Source: Dipteris shenzhenensis (taxonomy: Eukaryota > Polypodiophyta > Polypodiopsida > Gleicheniales). From it: a stretch of DNA of 64,000 nucleotides. Below, piece by piece: positions 56,476 to 64,000 of the stretch. Each line of letters starts with the position of its first letter. Within the stretch, counting starts at the first letter, position 1. The stretch lies in NCBI GenBank assembly GCA_047967505.1, contig CM106541.1. One strand, 5' to 3'. The notes below the pieces were generated by a model. It saw only the letters and a program-made list of their open reading frames with translations, was not told the origin of the DNA and did not search any database. The position numbers and the translations under genes are program-made.

Positions 56476-59400
56476 GAAGCAGTAAATGAATTTAATGTTG
56501 ATGATCTAGTTTATTCATGGGTCCATGTATCTATATGCTTTAAAAATCTATTTGTTGAAGTGTCGAGCCTATACAGATATATATTGATAGTTTGGATCAT
56601 ACCATGTTATTGATGTAAGCTGTGATGTTAGGGTGGTTCTAGTGGTAGCTAGGTGGCTGTTGCCTTGCATAGGGTCAAATAGTCTTTATAGGAGGTTGCA
56701 TAATAATCATGGAGGATTGTTGGAGCTGCACCAGATCTTGTATTTGTGCCTAAGTCTAGCTGTCTGCTTCCTTTAATGAGCTATGTGGCTCTGAATTTAT
56801 GCACTTTCATGCACTTTGGTATGTTGACGTGCTCGCATGCAATCCTAGTATTGCTGTAAGAAGCTGCTAGTTGAATCCATCAGTTGTTACTAGAGCGTGG
56901 CGAGTCTCAAGGGTTGTGATGCAGCATGATTTGACGCAAAGAGTTGCGATTGTGTTGACAATTACACTTGCTGAAAAATCTGAGGAATTGTAGAAGAAAA
57001 CTAGCAATAACCAAGCAACATGGAAACTTATAGTGAACATGTCCTCATGGATTATTGTCTCGGGTGTATTAGACAATATGTACTTCATGTTGAATTCTTG
57101 GACTCCCCAAGGAACTTTGGGGCAAGAGGAACAATGTTTGGTACTCAACCAAGAATGGACGAGCATCTTAGGAACCTTCAATAAATTGTGCATCAATTGA
57201 GTTCATCGGGGGACCATACAAGAGGCAACCCTCAAACCAAAGTACAATAGTTGATGATACTTCTCCAATGGTTTTTGGATAAAAATGCGGACATAACATC
57301 ATGAAGAGTATGGAACATATCGTACGTATGGCCCCTTTATGGTGATATCAAACCTGAGAACAAAACCGAACGTCTTAAAATCCTTAAAATCCTAAAATAT
57401 TAGGTTTTACTAAATTATTATGTATTTGAATTTCCTTTTAATAGTTGGGCATTTCATATGAAATAACGTAGCAACAAGGTTTTGAAACATGACTCTTGCT
57501 TTAAGGTTTGTACTTGCCTATGCATGATGCTCATTCCTATAACTCCTCATAGAATGATAAACTTCTAGAGCTGAAACCTTAGAATGTTGTATGTATCTTG
57601 TTGAATATTCAAGAAGCTATCCTTGTCATTTGTGCAAGAATTCAATCTTGCAGTGGCCTTTCTTGTTACAAGCATCCAATCAGAGTGACTGAGGTCTCTC
57701 TACTATAGTGCTTTCTTGGGTAGTCATTATGATCCACTGCAGGGAGTGATAGTGGAAAACGATCATGGCATCTCCACTAGGGAATGAAAATAGTGTTACT
57801 CTATGCACGCAAGGGCCTGATACATTCTTTTGTTGGATTTTTGTTTGTTGTGTATTTCTGTCATTCATACACATGTGGTCTCCAAATGTTTGTGAAGTGT
57901 GAAGGCTTTGCCAAACTGGCTGGTAGAAGGAAAACATTTCTATCTTCAATAAGCACTCTTATAAAAAATTGTGCGCTCATTGATCAAGTTCATAGTTGCA
58001 TCCCTTGGGAGAGTATTACCTACTAAAATACTCCACCCTTTTTTGCTACCCAAGGTCCAATTCTCAGCTGATTATTGTGGGCCTGAGGATTATTTAGTCT
58101 AGAACTATGAAAATGTCTTAGGCATTAGCCAAGTTTCATAATTGCCCTAGGGGCAGTGCTATCTCTTTGTATTCCTTCCATGTCATGTGCATGGGTACCT
58201 AGGGTTAGATAGCAGACGAACATGGGTCAAGGGATAGCAAAGGGCTAGATGGCTATTTTTAGCCAAGTTGCTATATATAGAGATTGCTTCATATATAATG
58301 CTTGCTTTATATGGAGGGAGCTATTCATAGCGTCATGCTATCTTTAGCAAGGTTTCCTTCTATATATGGGGAGGGCCAATGCTATTGTGCCTCAACTGAC
58401 GGATGGGGCTTGGACCCTGGCCAGGACTTTGGCCATCTACATGGAGGATCATAGGTGATGTATCAAAGGTCCTCTAGACGGGCTCAGGTGGTATGGGACA
58501 CCTGGGTTAGATATGGGCCTATGGATGTGTCGAGTTGTAGCCCACGTGCTCGGGCGGGAGGATCGAGGCGCTTGTGCATGATTCTGGTTGGATTGAGGAC
58601 GAGTTTCCAGGTCAGTGATAGGGTTAGATCTTGTGGGGTCGTGTCATTCCACTTGCCTCACGGCCCATCCATAGAAAGCATTTAGATATTTTGAGCAAAA
58701 TGACCCTATGAGGGGGATCCTTTTTACATCTTCTGATAAGAACTCGCATCCGAGACGTATAGTTCTGTGAGGTATGTTCATAATAGCCTCCATGGAGATT
58801 GTACTTGGGAGAGTTTTAGACTGCATAAAATCACCAATGCATGGGGAAACATGATGGCACTTGCAAAGGTGTTATGGGAAACAAAGTTACAAGGTATGCA
58901 AGCTTTGTTTCTCTGTGCTAGAAGGGTAAGATGCAGAAAGGCGTGTTTTGAAGGAGGGTGATGTTAAATGTGTTGAGAGCTTAGTGCCAGCCAGCAAGTC
59001 TTGGTAGGAGGTTTCCAGATAAGTAAATGTTGCCATGCCCTGTGGCAGGGCGGATGAGAGGGTAGAAGTGGAGTTTGGTACTGTGGCGAAGCCTATTGAC
59101 CAGTAGAATTAGGAAAGTGGCACGGGAAGTCAGGAGGGAGGGTTAGAAATTGTGATTCCAGGCATGGTTAAAGGTGAGAACCAAGGAGGAGACTGAGCAA
59201 TGCAAGGAGTCTAACAATAGTGGAGTCAATCGTGTGGTTCTTCTTCAATTAACGACATGGATTGCACCATTGCTTTGGATGTTTTGTTTTTTTAAATTGA
59301 AATTATATATTGTTATAGGCGATTGCATTTTCTCAAAGTGGTTGTCTAAATCACGAACAGTCTCTTATGCTTTCATATTTTCTTTATTGAGCCTGTGAAG
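56476..59400. other. Distal part of SRT1 intron 5, no gene seen
   Basis: About 2.9 kb without convincing ORFs or element ends. Around 58240-58370, TAGCNAAG and CTATATATRGRG phrases repeat at short range, and some Gly/Arg-rich short frames occur near 58455-58685. I see nothing assignable. Confidence 0.5.
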
Positions 59401-59509
59401 ATATGTGCGAGATTTTGAAGTGGAGACAATAGGACTGAGAGAGACCGGCAGGCGATGTTCTCGTCCAGGATGCGGTGGGAAACTGAAGGACACAGTTCTT
59501 GACTGGGAG
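59401..59509 (+). CDS. SRT1: SRT1 coding exon 6 (second zinc Cys pair)
   Basis: Starts after GTGAAG with one base that completes the Glu begun in exon 5, then [20 protein letters not shown], followed by [16 protein letters not shown], and ends at the donor GTAATC. CSRPGC provides the C-x4-C half of the zinc ribbon whose other half is CSLC in exon 5. LKDTVLDWE is a SIRT6-branch signature. The exact phase match across 26.3 kb supports joining the exons. Confidence 0.95.
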
Positions 59510-59724
59510 GTAATCACTCAAATCAACACGAGTGCAAACAAAGTTTTCCATTACTTTTTCCAGCAGGAAACTGAGGATCATGTATGCTTTCCTCTTGACG
59601 GTTTGTATTTGCTGCAGAAAAAGGATTAGGTTTTGAAGGCTCTTCCAATCTTTACAGCTCAGCTGATAAGCAGCTTTCTAAGTCTTATTTTGAGAGTCCC
59701 TCATAAGATACTGTTCTTTGGCAG

Positions 59725-59804
59725 GATGCTTTACCGTCAGAAGAACTGAATCCTGCTGAAAAACACTGTAAACAGGCAGATGTCATCCTTTGTTTGGGAA
59801 CAAG
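59725..59804 (+). CDS. SRT1: SRT1 coding exon 7
   Basis: Begins after TTGGCAG with [20 protein letters not shown] and ends ILCLGT plus two bases AG before the donor GTATAC. The LGTS motif of the NAD pocket would be completed by the next exon, expected to start with the rest of Ser and then LQITPACNLP. I could not find that sequence up to position 64000, so the next intron exceeds 4.2 kb and the C-terminal half of the protein is off the window. Confidence 0.94.
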
Positions 59805-60510
59805 GTATACTCGGAAATAAAATTGGATGCTCACCCTGTTCATGTTATGATAGGCAAAGCACATCAGGCATATGATAGGCAAAGCACATCACTAAGCCAG
59901 GCTAGAAGCTCTAGCTTGAGGTTTCTATAGAATATGCAGTTCCAGTAAGAATTGTCACATGATGTCCTAATAGTAATGCAAGAAAAGACACAGCATTTTT
60001 ATAGACATATTTATTCTATCTCTAGCGATTGCCATAGATATTTTGGTTTTGGGACTGTGACATTTATGCTACTTCTTTATTGTTTCTGTACATGCCATAC
60101 ATAGGCAGGCTGGCTAACATGAAATATGAAGTATGTAATATAGTGTCATCTTCCTATGGTCAAGGCTCACCACCCTCTCCCTATAAAGCCAGTGGATAGG
60201 TCTTGGAGCTGCTGGCTGTCTCTCGAAGGCAACGATGAAAATATGAATTTTTGTGCTTGATCTTTTGCATGTCTGTTACAATCTTCAACATGAGTTGGCT
60301 GAGGTTTAGGGAATAGTTCTTTTATGCATTGCTTATAATACCCCCTTCGCATTTAGTGTCTAACTCTTTGCATACAACATCCCAGCCCATAATCTGCAAA
60401 ATTATTTATGGACAGTCCATGAATTTGATGTTTGGTATGAAACATCCTAATCCCTTTCTCTCTACTACGAGGAGGTGCATGTCAAGTTGGATTACTACAT
60501 GGGCATAATT
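59805..60510. other. Start of SRT1 intron 7, no feature
   Basis: Short duplication of GATAGGCAAAGCACATCA at about 59852-59890, otherwise nothing I can assign. Confidence 0.5.
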
Positions 60511-60512
60511 GT

Positions 60513-60618
60513 CTTAGATTCACCTATGAACTGAGGCAGTCTCTGTGGTACCAAACCTAAGAGGCTTTTAGTAAGAGTTGCGTATCATGAGACTTTAAGT
60601 ACATACAACTTACCGACA

Positions 60619-60658
<40 letters not shown>

Positions 60659-60777
60659 AACTGAGGCAGTCTTAGATTCACCTATGAACTGAGGCAGTCT
60701 CTGTGGTACCAAACCTAGGAGGCGTTTAGTAAGAGTTGCGTATCATGAGACTTTAAGTACATACAACTTACCGACAA

Positions 60778-60811
<34 letters not shown>

Positions 60812-60812
60812 A
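60513..60812. repeat. Tandem duplication with (CT)n runs
   Basis: A unit of about 158 bp (CTTAGATTCACCTATGAACT ... ACAACTTACCGACAACAT followed by CT repeats) occurs twice in tandem. The copies are nearly identical, so the event is recent. The (CT)n runs are at about 60623-60656 and 60781-60808. Confidence 0.9.
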
Positions 60813-60949
60813 TTTTACTTCAAAAAATTCCAACATTTCTTCACAAGGAAATAAACAGGATGTGCCTTAGGTAAGAGGCATCCCAATATCCTCACCTTTC
60901 TATCATAAGAGAATCTTGCTATGGAGCTAATATAGAGAACAAATCGATA

Positions 60950-61440
60950 TGCATGGTACTTCTTCTCTCAGCCCCCCTGCTACCTCCCGCTCAGCCCCCC
61001 CGCTACCTCCCGCTACCCCCGCTCAGCCCCCCCGCTACCCCCTGCTCGGCCCCCCCACTACCTCCGGCTACCCCCCGCTCAGCCCCCCCGCTACCTCCCG
61101 CTCAGCCCTCCGCTACCCTCTGCTAACCACCCCCCCCCCCGCGCTCAGCCCTCCGCTACCCCTCCGCCACCCTCGCTCAGCCCCCCCGCTAAGCCCCCGC
61201 TACCCTCTGCTACCCCCCCGCTCAGCCCTCCGCTACCCCCCCCCCCCCCGCTACCCCCCGCTCAGCCCTCTCGGGGCGCTGCTGCAACTAACTGCACCCC
61301 CCCCCTTTCGCTCCCCGCTACCCCTTCACTCAGCCACTACCCACCTCCCTCCCTCCCCTTCACTCAGCCACTACCCACCCTCCTCCCTCCCTTTAAATTA
61401 TTATTTAAAAAAAAAAAACCGTGGGGGGGGGGGGGAAAAA
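60950..61440. repeat. C-rich minisatellite and homopolymer block
   Basis: Irregular repeats of GCTCAGCCCCCCCGCTACC and related words run to about 61260, with C runs up to about 10, followed by CACTCAGCCACTACCCACC duplications and then an A run and a G run of about 12 at 61424-61435. The 208-codon Pro-rich frame at 60949 is a translation of this repeat and not a gene. It may be part of the LINE-5 5' UTR. Confidence 0.8.
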
Positions 61441-61605
61441 AAGCCTCTCCTCCTTCTCCACCTCTTGGCTGCCTCTCCACTTCAGGCTTCCGCACTACCT
61501 CTCCACCACCTCGCACTGGACGTGCCTCCCATTATGGGGGGGGAACTGGTGCTCCCGCTCCCGGTTGAACATTAACACTACGATCTGCACCTGCACCCCA
61601 AGAGA

Positions 61606-62949
61606 ATGGGGGACAAAGCCAAGAAAGACGAAAATAACAACAACAAAAAAAAGCAAACGACACAACTGAATTTGGAGGATGTGAACACACGTTACAACCG
61701 AAGTGGACTCGGGGTAAACAGCAAGGCAAAGTTGGGACCCGCCTCAGCTTCTTCAGCATCTATCTCTACCTCAACCTCAACCTCAACTCCCGCTACAGTG
61801 TCAGTTTCGTTTTCAGCTCCCTCTATCTCTATCTCTACTTCGACTTCAGTCCCCGCTTCAGGCCCAGCTCTAGTTCCAGTCTCAGCTCCATCTACATCTA
61901 CGATCAGTGACATACTCATGCCCATGGCACCGGTTGTTGTTCCCTTTCCCTCTTCTCCTGTTACAGCTTTCACACAGCTTATGACACCTACTTCCGAGGT
62001 GTCATACACTGTGCCACATTACACTTCACTCTCCCCTCTCCCTCTCAGTCAACCCATCCTCCCACACCCCGTTGGGACTGCCTCACCCATTCCACTGTCA
62101 TCTCCGTCCCTCACTCAGCCACCGTCTAGTTTTCGGACTCAGTCCCACTCTTTCATGCCACAGTCACCACAGTTTCAGCATGGACATGGGTGGACTGACA
62201 CACCAGAGGCTCGTGAGACCCTACTCACGGAGATACATAATTTTCGTGAGCATGAGATGGAGCTGGCTCGCTTTGCACGGGAGCAGGTTCGCTTCAACCA
62301 GGAGCAGAGCCGCATCATACAGGAGCAGGCTAGGGCCACAGGCGGGTCTTATTCAGGGACTCAGACAGGATATCATGCAGCTCCGACAGGAGGTCACAGC
62401 CATACACATTGTCCCAGGGAGTACCCTGGTGGTCGAGGCACAGATTGCGAGCATGCAATATGCTATTGAGGAGACTTCCAGATGGGTTGACATGGCCAAA
62501 CGGGAACCCACAAGGGTCACCGTTTCGGCTACCCTCATGGAGCAGCAGCAGAGAGCCAGTAAGGCTCTCAACATCAGAGTACGTGGGATCCCACGCACTG
62601 AGGCTACACCGATGGTAGATGCGACTGCGTTCGTGACCGCTACCCTGGGTGTGGCTGAGCACAGGATAGAGAGGGCATGGCGGGTGGGGAGAGATCCCAA
62701 CCGAGAGCAACCCCTGATCATACGATTTCATGACACTCAGGCACGACTTTCAGCTCTACGCGTAGGTCAGTCCTTCGAGATCAGCCAGCGATCTCTATGG
62801 ATGAGGATCTCACACCTCTACAGGTTGAGGAGAGGCGCTCTTTGTTGCAGCAGCGGGATCAGGCCCGAAAGGAGGGGAAGTGGGCAGTGGTACAAGCGGG
62901 ACGACTCCTTACAGGCCCCTGTAGGACACCTGCCCCCTCCCCTACATAG
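61606..62949 (+). pseudogene. LINE-5 ORF1
   Basis: The ATG at 61606 opens a frame with a Lys/Asn-rich start, a Ser/Thr/Pro-rich region (residues about 45-190) and a helical Glu/Gln/Arg-rich part (MELARFAREQVRFNQEQSRI). The protein continues in the next frame from about 62340 with a coiled coil (GLRQDIMQLRQEVTAI) and NIRVRGIPRTEA (RRM-like). From about 62795 it continues in the third frame with MDEDLTPLQVEERRS and ARKEGKWAVV, ending at TAG 62947. Two frameshifts are therefore present. The product would be an RNA-binding chaperone. Confidence 0.75.
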
Positions 62950-64000
62950 GGAAGCGGGGCCTATGAGACTCAAATATCCGAGACCCTGTCCTACACCATT
63001 TGGAACTGTAATGGTACCTTATGGTCAGAACCAGGGAACTTCTCGGAATCCTATACAGGCCACGACATAGTCTTCTATACAGAGACACATCAGAGTCCAG
63101 AGCGCCCTCTCCCAATAGTCAGCGGATATACATGGGAGTCTGCCTACAAAGATGAGACGAGGGGTACAGGAGGAGTTCGAGGTTCAGGTGGAGTTGCAGT
63201 CCTTTTCAGATCCACACTTCGGGGGATCATTTCAGTAGAGCAGAGAGATACACATTCCAGATTTCTTTGGATCCGGATACGACACATGGATAGTCAGGAT
63301 CTGTTTGTCACAGTTTGCTACTTCCCCGTGGAGACCTCCCACTTTGCCAGAGATATTCGAGATGATGATGAGACATCCCCATTTGTTGCCCTTTATCAGT
63401 CCATTGTTGACTTTTCTAGCCGTGGAGAAGTCCTTCTAGTGGGGGACTTCAACGCGAGGACAAGGACCCGTCAGGTACCACTTCTTGATTTCAGAGATGA
63501 TTCCACTCTACTGGCAGATGTTGACCTTGAGGAGGCAGGTATGCTACGGGTTTCGGTTGACAGGCGAGGTCCACTTTCATCCTATGGGCAGGCCCTATTA
63601 GACCTGGGCAGAATACATGATCTCACTATCTATAATGGTCTTGACAGATGGCCTGCTTCAGGTGGTTTCACATGCTTTCCACATGGGGGGGGCTCCAGTG
63701 TCGTTGATTACATCATGGGATCCCCCGTCTTCACATCTCGCATTAGTGACTTCACTGTAGCACCTCTCCCCCGAGGGGCTGATCACACATACCTTTTCTT
63801 TCGCATCTCCACCTCCCTTCGCATAGCACCTTCCACCCCACTCAGTGCTTACTCCACCTACCACGATATACGCTTTGATCACTCACCTTCTTACTCTGGC
63901 CGTCTGTACATACTTCTCGCTTATATTGACTTCATACTCCTTTTAGAGGATGGTGCTACCCTTGTCACCCACTCACTACACGAGGCTGCCATTCACGCCT
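62950..64000 (+). CDS. LINE-5 ORF2, endonuclease (partial, open)
   Basis: One frame is open without stops for about 1050 bp to the window edge. It contains the APE-type endonuclease: TIWNCNGTLWS at the start, an ETHQSPE segment with the catalytic Glu, GGVRGSGGVAVLFRS, VLLVGDFNARTRTRQ with Asp and Asn, SSVVDYIMGSP, and GADHTYLFF where SDH is expected. It shares the frame of the last part of ORF1 and is separated from it only by TAG 62947-62949. The first in-frame ATG is at about 63287, after the N-terminal EN core. An intact EN suggests recent activity. Confidence 0.85.

Larger units (their letters stand above)
61606..64000 (+). mobile_element. L1-like LINE with RRM-type ORF1, partial (LINE-5)
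   Basis: A + strand element with ORF1 at 61606-62949 and the start of ORF2 (endonuclease) from 62950 to the window edge. It is a different family from LINE-2/3/4: ORF1 has a coiled coil, an RRM-like part and a C-terminal domain, and no zinc knuckle is visible. A C-rich block upstream may be its 5' UTR. A fragment of the same family lies at 35840-36155. RT and 3' end are outside the window. Confidence 0.85.

Noticed and set aside
60949-61575. 208-codon Pro-rich ORF
   Set aside because: It is a translation of the C-rich minisatellite. No conserved segment is present.
59805-64000. Search for SRT1 exon 8 (LQITPACNLP)
   Set aside because: No frame on the + strand shows it, so the exon must be further right.
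1-64000. CRISPR arrays, rRNA or tRNA genes, bacterial operons
   Set aside because: No regularly spaced identical repeats, no tRNA or rRNA signatures, and the splice structure is clearly eukaryotic. tRNA-like words occur only as retrotransposon primer sites.

Overview
The window reads as nuclear DNA of a land plant with a large, transposon-rich genome. The only host gene I can identify firmly is a plant SRT1-type (SIRT6-like) NAD-dependent deacylase on the + strand. Seven coding exons lie at 25677-59804 and encode about 210 residues in register. The gene runs off the right side of the window. One intron, 33080-59400, is about 26.3 kb long and is filled with retroelements. Giant introns, DUF4283-type L1 elements, tRNA-iMet-primed Copia elements and a Penelope-like element suggest a plant such as a fern or gymnosperm, but the sequence alone does not fix the lineage.

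Layout. 1-6.0 kb: a complete minus-strand Copia element (108-5947, 170-bp LTRs, target duplication ATTTC) with a broken gag-pol. It sits beside an unrecognised minus-strand exon-like ORF (5989-6582). 6.6-7.7 kb: leader and LTR of another minus-strand LTR element. 7.7-18.2 kb: no convincing gene, but several local repeats, a decayed coiled-coil ORF (12.3-12.8 kb) and a foldback hairpin (13.8 kb). 18.2-21.3 kb: a decayed minus-strand LINE next to (AC)n tracts. 21361-24041: a non-autonomous + strand LTR element (344-bp LTRs, target duplication CACCA). 25.2-33.1 kb: SRT1 promoter candidate and coding exons 1-5. A 4.5-kb gag-only Copia element (27752-32246, target duplication AGCTT) lies in intron 4, nested inside a Penelope-type terminal repeat.

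33.1-59.4 kb (intron 5): degenerate LTR and LINE fragments; a Penelope-like reverse transcriptase (38.2-40.4 kb) with its 3' terminal region; three L1-like LINEs on the minus strand (41263-46494, 46512-50456, 50794-54640); the inverted 5' part of the last of these on the + strand (54640-56137); an ORF1-only retroelement inserted in that LINE; and another Penelope terminal repeat. 59.4-59.8 kb: SRT1 exons 6 and 7. 59.8-64 kb: the next SRT1 intron, with a (CT)n tandem duplication, a C-rich block and a + strand LINE whose endonuclease reading frame is open to the window edge.

The pieces do not form a pathway. The biology here is a housekeeping chromatin gene whose introns act as a landing field for retroelements. 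The most informative signals are the repeated association of L1-like LINEs with (AC)n microsatellites, a 5'-inverted LINE, the Penelope-like element and its dispersed terminal repeats, and an ORF1/ORF2 pair in one frame split by a single stop codon.
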